A stretch of DNA of 64,000 nucleotides, from assembly GCA_016946835.1 (NCBI GenBank), contig JACVTC010000012.1, forward strand, positions 389,001 through 453,000, given 5' to 3'. The notes under the pieces were generated by a model. That model was not told the DNA's origin. It ran no database searches and saw nothing but the letters and a program-made list of their open reading frames with translations. The stretch's first letter is position 1. Every line of letters starts with the position of its first letter. This document shows positions 33,485 through 44,007 of the stretch, in pieces. Made by a program: the position numbers and the translations under genes. The DNA is from Neocallimastix lanati (nom. inval.) (Eukaryota > Neocallimastigomycota > Neocallimastigomycetes > Neocallimastigales > Neocallimastigaceae).

Positions 33485-34017
33485 GAAATCATAATTATTC
33501 AATAATGAATAATTAATATTTCTTATAATTAATGAAAAATCATTAATAATTTATAATTATTTATAAAATAATAATTATTTTTAAAAAAATGTTTATTTAA
33601 ATAATAATTAATATATTCATTGATTTTAACTTATAAATTTATTTAATAGTTATATTTTCATATATTGATCTAAATTTATTTATATATTATAATTTATACA
33701 TTTATATAAATAATATAAAATTTATTTACATATTATTATTATTCATTTAAATAGAATTTTTACAAAAAATTATGTAAATTTGTATTTAATATTTTACCAT
33801 AAAAATATTAGTTATTTTAATTAAAATGAATTATGTATTTTATAATGTATTATAAACTATAAATGTATCTAATTTATCATATTATTTAATCTTTATTTTT
33901 TAAATGAAAAAAAAAAAAAAATCTTTTTTTTTTTTTATTAATTCCTATCCTATCAATATTTAATATTTTAATAATTAATTAGAAAATCGGTAATTAATGT
34001 TTTTCCTAACAAATAGG
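33480..34017 (+). repeat. Partial 3' LTR of the broken gypsy element
   Basis: It matches 27475-28020 almost base for base and then stops at a junction with a copia fragment. A purine-rich tract (GAAGAAGAAAGAAGAG) lies just before it. Confidence 0.8.
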
Positions 34018-34600
34018 GAAAGAAGTATTAATGGTACCAGGTACTTCTTCCATAAAGTATACATCTATGGAGTTTGTTTCTAAGTCAAGAATCCGATAGC
34101 CAAGAGAATCATTAGCATGTCCTACAAAAATGCCTGGTTTAGAATTATTTTCAAATTTGTTAGTTTTATGATTATTGTAAAAAAATGCCTTACAACCAAA
34201 AACTTTTAAGAGAGTAATATCAGCTGGTTTTTTAAAGAATAATTCATAAGGGATATTATCGTTGATAGATTGATGGGGATTTAAATTATATAAATGAGCA
34301 GCACAAAGAATGGCTAAATCCCAGAATTTTAAAGGAAGCTTAGCAGAATTTAAAAGAGTTTTAGCACAATTATTTAAGGTTTGATTTAACCTTTCGGCTC
34401 TTCCATTTTGTTGAGGATTACCAGGTGTTGAGTGAATAAAATTAATACCTTCGGATTGGAGATAAGATATTAAATTTTTATTAATATATTCTGTGCCATT
34501 ATCGGATTTTAAATTAATAATTTTGTAAGGTGTAGTATTTAAAATGTGTTTATTAAAGAAAATAAAAGTATTATAAACATCACTTTTATTTTTTAATAAA
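34018..34600 (-). pseudogene. Copia integrase fragment
   Basis: On the minus strand the core and C-terminal half of a copia integrase can be read: LKSDNGTEYINKNLISYL, STPGNPQQNGRAERLNQT, VFGCKAFFYNNHKTNK, KPGIFVGHANDSLGYRILD. It is a different copy from the copia at 11197-16965 and is a lone fragment without LTRs. Confidence 0.8.
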
Positions 34601-34857
34601 AATTAAAGAAAATTAAAGAAAACAATTTTTCTTTCTAGAAAATGAATCTTAGATAAAAAATGATAAAAAATAATAATAAAATAGATTTTTCTAGTTTTAT
34701 CGATTCAATTGTTTAACCGATAAACACTAGTAATTTCTTTAATATTCTAGTTATAATAAATAAAAAGTTATTAAAATTTGGAAAGATTGGGTGTCGAACT
34801 CTAAGGGTTCAACCGATGGTTATGGTAACTTACCATTGAACCATAGTTACTATTTTA
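34601..34857 (-). repeat. Partial copy of the tRNA-like LTR (see 5042-5613)
   Basis: It is highly similar to about 5330-5590, including box-A-like (34833-34843) and box-B-like (34790-34800) motifs on the minus strand. It is interrupted on its right by the family C solo LTR. Confidence 0.65.
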
Positions 34858-34862
34858 CTAGT

Positions 34863-35420
34863 TGTAAAAGGTAAGTTTATTATTAACTAAAATAACGAAT
34901 AATAACTATATTTAAAGGCTAAGATAACTTAACACCTCTCTATTTGAGTTGTTAATAATAAACACTAAATTAATTAATTCTATAATTACTATTTCTTATT
35001 ACACTAGAATATAGCGCAGCACTTTATAACTCTATTTGTTATCAGTTACTGGGCTTACACTGAGTAATATCTTTTATTTAATAATTATATTTTTTACTTA
35101 ATAATATTAATATTTATAATAACAATTTACGTTAATAGTAACGCTAGTGCGTTACAGTTACAAGTTCAATTATTATTTATACATGTCAATAATATTATGA
35201 TTGGCAAATAATTTAATTTAACTTAGTTTACTAATCACTAAATAAAATATATTTAAATAAATATTTAACTATATAATTATTTATAAATTAATAAAATTTA
35301 ATGTACGAAAGTAATAAAAGATTTTATTTGATTAGCCGAAATTGCTAGCTGTTTAGAGATACGTTACGTAACCAAAGAACTATCATTGGATAGGCTTGAA
35401 GTTACCATGTATCTGTTACA
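34863..35420 (-). repeat. Solo LTR, family C, with CTAGT duplication
   Basis: TGTAAAAGGT...ATCTGTTACA, 558 bp, flanked by CTAGT (34858-34862, 35421-35425). The GTAACGCTAGTGCGTTAC palindrome is at 35138-35155. Confidence 0.9.
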
Positions 35421-35428
35421 CTAGTTTG

Positions 35429-37358
35429 TGATACGGGGTGTCACTAAATACCTTGTATTTCCTATTAAATACTCTTAATAATAATAAAATAAAATTATTA
35501 TTAAATATTCTTATTAAAATCTTTTATTAATATCAAATATAATAAAAATTATTATTAAATATTCTTATAAATTTCTTTTATTAATATTAAATATAATAAA
35601 AATTATTATTAAATATTCTTATAAATTTCCTTTATTAATATTAAATATAATAAAAATTATTATTAAATATTCTTATAAAATTCTTTTATTAATATTAAAT
35701 ATAATAAAAATTATTATTAAATATTCTTATAAAAATCTTTTATTAATATTAAATATAATAAAAATTATTATTAAATATTCTTATTAAAATCTTTTATTAA
35801 TATCAAATATAATAAAAATTATTATTAAATATTCTTATTAAAATCTTTTATTAATATCAAATATAATAAAAATTATTATTAAATATTCTAATAAAAATCT
35901 TTTATTAATATTAAATATAATAAAAATTATTATTAAATATTCTTATAAAATTCTTTTATTAATATTAAATATAATAAAAATTATTATTAAATATTCTTAT
36001 AAAAATCTTTTATTAATATTAAATATAATAAAAATTATTATTAAATATTCTTATTAAAATCTTTTATTAATATCAAATATAATAAAAATTATTATTAAAT
36101 ATTCTTATTAAAATCTTTTATTAATATCAAATATAATAAAAATTATTATTAAATATTCTTATTAAAATCTTTTATTAATATTAAATATAATAAAAATTAT
36201 TAAATATTCTAATAAAAATCTTTTATTAATATTAAATATAATAAAAATTATTATTAAATATTCTTATTAAAATCATTTATAATAAAAATTATTATTAAAT
36301 ATTCTTATAAAATTCTTTTATTAATATCAAATATAATAAAAATTATTATTAAATATTCTAATAAAAATCTTTTATTAATATCAAATATAATAAAAATTAT
36401 TATTAAATATTCTTATAAAATTCTTTTATTAATATTAAATATAATAAAAATTATTATTAAATATTCTTATTAAAATCTTTTATTAATATCAAATATAATA
36501 AAAATTATTATTAAATATTCTTATTAAAATCTTTTATTAATATCAAATATAATAAAAATTATTATTAAATATTCTTATTAAAATCTTTTATTAATATCAA
36601 ATATAATAAAAATTATTATTAAATATTCTAATAAAAATCTTTTATTAATATTAAATATAATAAAAATTATTATTAAATATTCTTATTAAAAATTATATAA
36701 TATTTAAATCATTATTAATTCTTATTTTTATATTAAGAATAATAAAAACCTATTTCAATAAATATTTGATATAAAATACAGAATTATAAGTTTCTGTATA
36801 ATATTTTCTAAACCTTTGAAATAAACTAAAAATAAATCAAAAATCAAAAATAAATTAAATCTTTATTAAAAATAAAAATGAACTAAAATACAGAATTTCA
36901 ATAATAAAAAAATGATCTAAAATACAGAAAATATCAATTCTGTATAATTCTCTCTCTGAAAAACAATATCAAGAAGAAGCTACCGCCCGGAATGCCCTTC
37001 GTGATACAATCTCTAAATTAATTTTTTATATTTTAATTTAATAAATGTTATTTTTTTTTTAAAAAAATAATTTAAAATAATAGTTAAAAATTAAAATAAA
37101 ATAGTTATAATAGTTTTTTTTATAAAGAATATATTAATAATAAATAAAATGTATTAAAATAAAAGTATAAAAAGAAGAATAAATTTCTTTCTTTTTAATA
37201 CTGGGAACAAATAATTTTAATTTTAAATTTAAATAAAGAATATTTTAAAATTTAATTTTTTTTTTTTTTGTTTCCAAACTTATTTTTATAGTTATGTGTT
37301 AATATTTATTTTTTTTTTTGTTTTGAATATCTTAGTGTTTCAACCCCAGCCCGTATCA
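35429..37358 (+). repeat. LTR (family D) with a 54-bp tandem array, ~23 units
   Basis: The boundaries TGATACGGG...CCCGTATCA form a 9-bp inverted repeat and are flanked by TTTG (35425-35428, 37359-37362). From about 35480 to 36700 it is an array of about 23 units of ~54 bp (AATATAATAAAAATTATTAT-type). The shorter copy at 48717-49665 is followed by a tRNA-type primer site, which identifies the family as an LTR. Confidence 0.75.
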
Positions 37359-37360
37359 TT

Positions 37361-38247
37361 TGTATGTAAGAATCTATAATTATTTGTTAGCAAATAATTA
37401 TATTTTCTTAGTTAAGTTATTATAACTATAACTTTATTTAATTATATATAATATTTATTAAATTTATTTAATTTAATTTTAAATATTCATTAATTTAACA
37501 AAATTTATTTAATTAATTTTAAATAATATATTTACAATATGCTAAATTCTCTACTGTAACTAATGTATTTTGTATTGTATTTTATTCTGTATTTTATAAT
37601 GTATTCTGTATTTTATAATGTATTCTGTATTTTATTAACTATTTAATTTTATATTTTTAATATAAGGATAAATTATATGATCGAAATATCTTTTATTATT
37701 TTATTCTTTTATTTTCGATCATTAGATTGGAAAATCGGTTAATTAAGATTTTTTCCAATTATTTTTTAGAAGTGATCGGTTTTACTTAATTAATGCGATG
37801 ATCGATATGGATAGAATATCGATCGAAAACTTATCTAGGTTTTTCTATCTAATCTTTTCCTAGATAAGAGATTTGTTAAGATTAGAAAACCCTTTCTTAT
37901 TTAACCTTATTTTCATAAAAAAAATATAAATAAGGCTCTTGAGTTCTCTTTGAGAAATCAAGAATTATTATTATAAAAAACATAGTTATAATAGTAACAT
38001 TTTTATATTTTTAACTTTAATAAATTAATAAAAATATTTTATTCAAAAACATATTTTTAAAATCAATTTATACAAACAATTCTTTTCTTACTTTTTGTGT
38101 TATTATTATAATTAATTTTATAATAAACTCTACTCTAAAGGTAAAAAAAAAAAATTTATTTTATTTTATTTTCTCAACTTAATGAATTAGTCGTTAAGTT
38201 GTAGTTAATAATTCTATTTTGAGTTAGTTCTTAATAGAATTATTACA
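37361..38247 (+). repeat. LTR of the self-priming gypsy superfamily
   Basis: TGTATGTAAGAATC...GAATTATTACA. It holds hairpin GATCGATAT / ATATCGATC (37800-37824), hairpin CTTATCTAGG / CCTAGATAAG (37830-37839, 37859-37868), loop complement (37878-37886), TATAAATAAGG (37925-37935) and the TSS-proximal hairpin. Confidence 0.65.
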
Positions 38248-38248
38248 T

Positions 38249-38804
38249 TGTAAAAGGTACGTTTATTATTAACTAAAATAACGAATAATAACTAAATCTA
38301 AAGGCTAAGATAACTTAACACCTCTCTATTCGAGTTGTTAATAATAAACACTAAATTAATGAATTCAATAACTATTATTTCTTATTACACTAGAATATAG
38401 CGCAGCACTTTATAACTCTATTTGTTATCAGTTGCTGGGCTTACACTGAGTAATATTTTTTATTTAATAATTATATTTTATTTATTAATATTAATATTTT
38501 TATCAACAATTTACGTTAATAGTAACGCTAGTGCGTTACAGTTACAAGTTCAATTATTATTTATACAAGTCAATAATATTATGATTGGTAAATAATTTAA
38601 TTTAACTTAGTTTACTAATCACTAAATAAAATATATTTAAATAAGTATTTAACTATATAATTAATTATAAAATAACAAAATTTAATGTACGAAATTAACA
38701 AAAGATTTTATTTGATTAGCTGAAATTGCTAGCTGTTTAGAGATACGTTACGTAACAAAAGAACTATCATTGGATAGGCTTGAAGTTACCATGTATCTGT
38801 TACA
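38249..38804 (-). repeat. 3' LTR of the GC-richer chromovirus
   Basis: On the minus strand it starts TGTAACAGATACATGG and ends CCTTTTACA (556 bp). A TATA box (TATAAATAATA) precedes the GTAACGCACTAGCGTTAC palindrome (38522-38539) by about 25 nt, so the palindrome would sit at the transcript 5' end. The tract GGGAGAGGCC on the internal side fits a polypurine tract. Confidence 0.85.
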
Positions 38805-38828
38805 AGGCCTCTCCCAAGGAGCAAACTA

Positions 38829-41800
38829 CTAATGGTTGACGACGCTAGCAATGAACTGGCTGTAACTAAAATCTTGGTAATCCTCCAGCAATTCTGCGTA
38901 GTGAGGATTGTTGTCGATCACGTCGGCGTTAACCCACTCTTGTTTATCATTCTGGTACGCAACCAGGTATTGATAAAGTCCTTGGTGTTTCCTTGATCCA
39001 AGGATATGAATTATCTTTTGGTTTCCCGCAGGAGCCGGCACTAATGTTTTAGGTAATTTGTAGAATGGTTCCAATTCACTCACATGGAACACTGGGTACA
39101 TATTTGGGAAGGGTGAACGACTTATATCTAATCTATAATTCTTCTTTTCTTCGTCGACACCAACTACCTTGAATGGTCCGAATTTTCTTGTTGTAAGTTT
39201 GTAAAATGGCAACGCGTCATAATCCTCAGGTTTCCTTAGCCATACTTTATTTAACAACCTGTACCTAGGGTAATTATCTGTACGGGTCCTATCCATATTA
39301 TCCAGGTATCTTGTTTGGGCAATTTCTAGGATGTGCTTTAGGTTTCCCAAGTTGTGAGCAAAGCTATCGATCATTTTAGCTTCGCCTAACGAGTGCACTA
39401 AATCGGCTGTCTTAGGGGAGTTGTGTACCTGGTAATTATATAAGGTGAGGAAAGGAGATTGTTGGGTAGAAGCGTGGATTGCGTTGTTATAGCAGAACTC
39501 TGCTAAGAACAAGTAGTCTATCCAACTTTCATCATCGTAGGTTCCCACAAAGCACCGTAAATAAGTCTCTACGTAGGCATTGTTCCTTTCCACTTGGCCT
39601 ACTGTCTCATGGTGACTAGTGGTAGCATGGTTTACTTCGGTCCCGAAGAACTCTAGTAGCTCCTTCCATACCTGACTGGTGAACTGAACTCCTCTATCAG
39701 TTGTAACTACCTTAGGGAATCCATGCAGCCTGTAAATTAGGAATGCATCAGCAGTCTCGTTAGCGTTGGGCACATGTTTAAATCCTATCAGGTGTATCAT
39801 CTTGGTTAATTTATCGCAGCATACTAAGATACAACCTGCTCTCTTAGTTTCCCAAACATAACCGTTATCGGTCCTTACTCTACTCTTCACTGGCAGATCA
39901 GTTATGAAATCCAATTGTACCTCTTGCCAGGGTAATTCTGCAACCGGAACTCTTACCGCAGTACCATATTCTTTATGGCGATCATCCTTCTTGGTAGCGC
40001 AGGTTCTACAAGCTTTCACGTAGCCTGATATATCCTTCCTCATCTTCGGCCAGTAGAAATTCCTAGATACTAGGTCCGAAGTCTTATCAATTCCTAAGTG
40101 TCCTGCGTACTCCGAGTCATGGTTTAGATGAATAATTGCTTTCCTGAACGTTGTGGGCACGTAAATTTGTTCAGGGTTTTCCTTTCTAACCAGAAGGCCA
40201 TCTACTTCCAGCCAATGCTTCTTGTTATAATTATTTCTGGCATCTTCTGCTAGATCTTTCATAATCTCTTGGGCCATTTTGTCCTGTCGGTAGGTCTGTT
40301 TGATATCATCCACGAAATTGGTAGCTAAGGCTAGATAACTAGCTTCTCCATCTACGTCGTCAAATCCTACCAATTGATCGGGTTTTAAAAGACTATCTTT
40401 ATCAAATTCTTTACCCTCAGTTTTCTCTGTTTCAACTCTTGAGAGGGCGTCAGCTTTTCCATTTTTCTTCCCAGGTCTGTAAACTATTTCAAACCAGTAT
40501 ATGGCGAATAGTTCTTGCCATCTAATTTGCCTAGGAGTTAGTAATTGTGGTTTGGTAGCGAACAACAGATTTCTGTGGTCACTATAAACAATAATCTTAT
40601 GCTTCGCACCTTGAAGCAAGTGTCGCCATTCTGTAAAAGCAGTCTTAATGGCTAATAGTTCTTTCTCTGTAATCGAATAATTTACTTCAGCCTTACTAAG
40701 TGTCTTAGAATAATAATATATAGGGTAAAGGGTACCATCGTCTCCTTTCTGTGATAGCACACCTCCTATCGCGTAATTACTAGCATCACATTCAACGAAG
40801 AACTGTTTCTCGTGGTCAGGGTAAGCTAGCACTGGCGGAGAGGTAAGCATTTCCTTTAGCTTGTGAAACGCGGCCAATCCTTCTTCACTCCATTCGAATT
40901 TTTCTTTCTTTGAAGTCATTTTGAATAGCGGTTTGGCTATTTCTGAAAAATTCTTAATAAAATTCCTGTAATAATTGCAAAAGCCTAAGAAGCTTTGCAT
41001 CTGCTTGACATTCTCTGGTTGTGGCCACTCTGCCACGGCCTTAATCTTTTCTGGGTCAGTCTCTACACCATCCTTGCTGACCACATGGCCTAGAAATGAA
41101 ATCTTTAACTTATGTAGCTCACATTTGGACATCTTAGCTACGAGTTTATGTTGTATCAGCTTCTTTAAAATCGTTCGAACATGCTCTACATATTCCTCCA
41201 AAGTTTTGGAATATACGACGATGTCATCTAGGTAGACTTGACAGTACTTCCCGATATCCTCACTGAAGACATCATTCACGAAGCTTTGAAACACTGCTGG
41301 CGCATTGGTTAGCCCAAAAGGCATTACCAAATGCTCAAAGTGTCCAAACTTGGTGTTGAAGGCTGTCTTGTACTCATCACCTTCTCGAATTCGTACCAAG
41401 TTATAGGTAGATTTTAGATCGAACTTGGAGAACACGACTGCTCCTTTCATTGCTTCGAACACTGCACTAATTCTTGGGATCGGATAGGCATTGCGTTTGA
41501 TCCATTGGTTCAGTTTGCGATAATCCATGCAAAGTCGTAGCTCACCTGATTTCTTTGGTACGAACAATACAGGGTAACCCGCCGGAGATTCTGACCTTCT
41601 TATAAACCCCTTAGCTAAATTTTCATCAATATATTCTTTAAGTGCTTTCTCTTCTTTAGGACTCGTTGGGTAGATAGCTCCTTTATAAAGTGGTGCATCA
41701 GGCTCTAGTTCTATTTTACAATCATACGGCCTGTGCTCTGGTAATGTCTCAGCGATTTCTTCATTAAAAGCTTCCGTTAAGTCTCCGTAATACTTATCTA

Positions 41801-44000
41801 TAATTTCGCCTATTGACAATAGCTTCTCAAGTCCCACTTTTCTGATTGTTTCCGCTACCGAATCCTCTTGCGTGATCATGGCTAAATGATCTTTTGTCTG
41901 GCTATCTTTTTGTGCACTACTTTCCGTAGGGTTTTTATTAATTTCACTCTCCTTTAGATTTTTAGTCTTCTGTACCTTGAACCAATCTGCCCATTTGTCG
42001 TAATCCACTAAGTAATCGTAGTAATCCATCGTATACTCAATTCCTCTATCACGGTAATATTGCCTCGTTAATTCATACACCGTGTCTTTCAACTTCTGGT
42101 TATCAATAACCTGATTTATATTTTTTGTAATTCTCGCTGTAGGTTGAATCTCCTTTTGCACAGCTTCTTCTCTTTCTTCTGGGAGTTGCACCATGTAGAT
42201 ACTTTCACCTGCACACTCTTCTGGTGAGTCGACATCTGGTAGCCCTGGTCTTTCGCCATCTATTTTATATACCTTGGGCTGTTGATCATGGACGTCAATC
42301 TTTCTATAGATTAAGTGTCTATCCATGAATCTTGATCCCAAAATGATTGTTCTCGGCATAGCCTCGGCTAGCCTGCATCTTGTATTAAAGTCATACCATT
42401 TGACTTTACCAGTACGCTCTTCGACCAGCTTAATCTTAATCTTGAACTCTTCCGTAACCTGTGGTATCAGCACTTTGCCAGCAGCAGTAGTGAACGTTAG
42501 GGGACGGTCTTCTATCTTGAGCCCCATCTCCTTGGCTAACTGCGGATGGATCATGTTGATCTGTGATCCAGTATCGTACAGCACGTTTAAATCTTGGAGC
42601 CCCTCTTTGGTACGAAGATTACTTATCTTGGCCTCTGGCACAAATTCTTCGCACTCAGACCCATCTTGCATCAGAAGTGCTGTCTTGGGAATTGGATTAT
42701 TACTGCTGGTACGTGAATCCTTATAGTAGTTTTGTTTTTCGCTTGGTCTCGTACTGAAATCTTTACCACTATTGTGGTTATATCCATCTTTTTTATTTTT
42801 ATCGTAATTGTTTTGCTTAGTAGGCTCTTTCCTACTGAAATCTCTTTTATCGCCTCGGCGATTATCGCTGTTCCTCCTTCTTTTGGCTTCGATATCCTTA
42901 GAGGGTCTTCGTGGGTCCATCATTCCAAGTAGGACCATGATGGCTATCTTCCTCTCGCGGTTGTATTCGTATCTTTCTAAGTAATCGTCTTTGTAATCCG
43001 AGGGGAATGTATCACATCTCCTTAGACAAGTCACGTAATCTTCTAAGGTTTGCTTTTCTGCAGGTAGATCATAAAAGGCTTCACGAACCGAGGGTCTAAC
43101 TTGTTGTACGAGTAGTAGTCTTTTGGTTTCATCCGTTAACTGAAGTATTCTACTTAACCTATTGAATTCTGATAGGTATTCATAGGCTTTACCCCAATCG
43201 TGCCTAAGTTTAAGCATTGCTGTTTTAACTTCTTCCAATGTTATTTCACTTTTAAATTCCTTCAGCAATCTATCCATCAACCTTTGAGGTTGTGGGTCAT
43301 CTCGTTGTTTGAATACCTCGTCAATTTGGTACCACTTCTTAGCAGTTCCTTGTAAGTGGTCCTCAATAAAGTACAACATAGCCGTGGGCTCGCTTTGGTA
43401 ATACTTCTGGTGTCTACCAAAGTACCTTTTTAACCTGTCAATAAATGATTCTACATCCTCAGTTTCACCATTGAACATTGGGATGTCTCGTTCGTACTCC
43501 ACGGGGTACGCGTCGGTCATAACCACATCTTCCATCGCACTTCTGGTCATTATAGGCGGTGTGAGGTGGTGATAACTACCGTATCTTGCTTCTTTAGTAT
43601 CTATATGTAGTGGGAAAGGTTTGCTCGTCGATGCCTGCTCCTTATTCTGAGCATCCAAAGCCAGCTTACCCAGTCGTTCTATCTCCTGTTGCTGTACTTG
43701 GTTAATGGCCATCAGCTTCTCGATTTTTTCTTCAAGCTCATTCAAGTGTACCTTATCCCTTTCTTGGTTCGCATCCAAGAATTCCTCAATCTTGAACAAT
43801 TTTTGACCTTTATCCTCTAGGTCTTGTTGTATTTGTTTTCCTTTTATCTGGTCCGCATCCAGATAGGTTTCAATCTTTTTGATTTCAGCTTTAACAGCGG
43901 CCTCTTTATCTCTGCTTTCAGCAAGTTGCTGACTTAGATACGCTTGTACCTTTTGAAGCTCTAGCACACTAGCTTGGCTACTAGACTCCTCTTCTTCCAC
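38829..44000 (-). CDS. Chromovirus gag-pol polyprotein
   Basis: 1723 residues. Residues 1-150 are a Glu/Lys/Gln coiled coil. A gag capsid domain follows (PMFNGETEDVESFIDRLKR, LQGTAKKWYQIDEVF), then a basic stretch without a visible CCHC knuckle, protease (NVLYDTGSQINMIH), reverse transcriptase (LRLCMDYRKLNQW, KFDLKSTYNLVRIREGDEY, LVMPFGLTNAPAVFQ, YLDDIVVYS), RNase H (FFVECDASNYAIGGVLSQ, IVYSDHRNLLFA), integrase (HLNHDSEYAGHLG, CRTCATKK, TDRGVQFTSQVW, HHETVGQVERNN), GPF/Y module and a C-terminal chromodomain-like part (YQYLVAYQNDKQEWVNADVI). The frame opens just after the stop of the upstream ORF, in the +1 frame, and the first in-frame start-like codon is GTG, so expression by the frameshifting known from Ty3/gypsy elements is likely. 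Confidence 0.9.
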   Translation of the reverse strand: MEEEESSSQASVLELQKVQAYLSQQLAESRDKEAAVKAEIKKIETYLDADQIKGKQIQQDLEDKGQKLFKIEEFLDANQERDKVHLNELEEKIEKLMAINQVQQQEIERLGKLALDAQNKEQASTSKPFPLHIDTKEARYGSYHHLTPPIMTRSAMEDVVMTDAYPVEYERDIPMFNGETEDVESFIDRLKRYFGRHQKYYQSEPTAMLYFIEDHLQGTAKKWYQIDEVFKQRDDPQPQRLMDRLLKEFKSEITLEEVKTAMLKLRHDWGKAYEYLSEFNRLSRILQLTDETKRLLLVQQVRPSVREAFYDLPAEKQTLEDYVTCLRRCDTFPSDYKDDYLERYEYNRERKIAIMVLLGMMDPRRPSKDIEAKRRRNSDNRRGDKRDFSRKEPTKQNNYDKNKKDGYNHNSGKDFSTRPSEKQNYYKDSRTSSNNPIPKTALLMQDGSECEEFVPEAKISNLRTKEGLQDLNVLYDTGSQINMIHPQLAKEMGLKIEDRPLTFTTAAGKVLIPQVTEEFKIKIKLVEERTGKVKWYDFNTRCRLAEAMPRTIILGSRFMDRHLIYRKIDVHDQQPKVYKIDGERPGLPDVDSPEECAGESIYMVQLPEEREEAVQKEIQPTARITKNINQVIDNQKLKDTVYELTRQYYRDRGIEYTMDYYDYLVDYDKWADWFKVQKTKNLKESEINKNPTESSAQKDSQTKDHLAMITQEDSVAETIRKVGLEKLLSIGEIIDKYYGDLTEAFNEEIAETLPEHRPYDCKIELEPDAPLYKGAIYPTSPKEEKALKEYIDENLAKGFIRRSESPAGYPVLFVPKKSGELRLCMDYRKLNQWIKRNAYPIPRISAVFEAMKGAVVFSKFDLKSTYNLVRIREGDEYKTAFNTKFGHFEHLVMPFGLTNAPAVFQSFVNDVFSEDIGKYCQVYLDDIVVYSKTLEEYVEHVRTILKKLIQHKLVAKMSKCELHKLKISFLGHVVSKDGVETDPEKIKAVAEWPQPENVKQMQSFLGFCNYYRNFIKNFSEIAKPLFKMTSKKEKFEWSEEGLAAFHKLKEMLTSPPVLAYPDHEKQFFVECDASNYAIGGVLSQKGDDGTLYPIYYYSKTLSKAEVNYSITEKELLAIKTAFTEWRHLLQGAKHKIIVYSDHRNLLFATKPQLLTPRQIRWQELFAIYWFEIVYRPGKKNGKADALSRVETEKTEGKEFDKDSLLKPDQLVGFDDVDGEASYLALATNFVDDIKQTYRQDKMAQEIMKDLAEDARNNYNKKHWLEVDGLLVRKENPEQIYVPTTFRKAIIHLNHDSEYAGHLGIDKTSDLVSRNFYWPKMRKDISGYVKACRTCATKKDDRHKEYGTAVRVPVAELPWQEVQLDFITDLPVKSRVRTDNGYVWETKRAGCILVCCDKLTKMIHLIGFKHVPNANETADAFLIYRLHGFPKVVTTDRGVQFTSQVWKELLEFFGTEVNHATTSHHETVGQVERNNAYVETYLRCFVGTYDDESWIDYLFLAEFCYNNAIHASTQQSPFLTLYNYQVHNSPKTADLVHSLGEAKMIDSFAHNLGNLKHILEIAQTRYLDNMDRTRTDNYPRYRLLNKVWLRKPEDYDALPFYKLTTRKFGPFKVVGVDEEKKNYRLDISRSPFPNMYPVFHVSELEPFYKLPKTLVPAPAGNQKIIHILGSRKHQGLYQYLVAYQNDKQEWVNADVIDNNPHYAELLEDYQDFSYSQFIASVVNH

Positions 44001-44007
44001 ACGCCTC

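Larger units (their letters stand above)
27475..34017 (+). mobile_element. Broken Ty3/gypsy element with near-identical LTRs, host to other insertions
   Basis: 5' LTR (27475-28504), self-priming primer site (28505-28518), leader with a SINE and a 42-bp tandem repeat, an opposite-strand gypsy fragment, then plus-strand pol (31067-33484) and a partial 3' LTR (33480-34017). The shared LTR parts differ at only a few bases outside homopolymers, so insertion was recent. It is broken, with several breaks. Confidence 0.75.

Noticed and set aside
35480-36700. Regular repeat array as a CRISPR or centromeric satellite
   Set aside because: Units are contiguous without spacers, the array is confined within an LTR, and the genome is eukaryotic.
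35429-37358. TGATACGGG...CCCGTATCA element as a DNA transposon or MITE
   Set aside because: The shorter copy is followed by a tRNA-type primer site, and the TG...CA ends fit an LTR; the short target match TTTG alone is not decisive.
42325-42932. Plus-strand frames across the chromovirus
   Set aside because: They are antisense shadows of the long gag-pol frame and have no recognisable domain.
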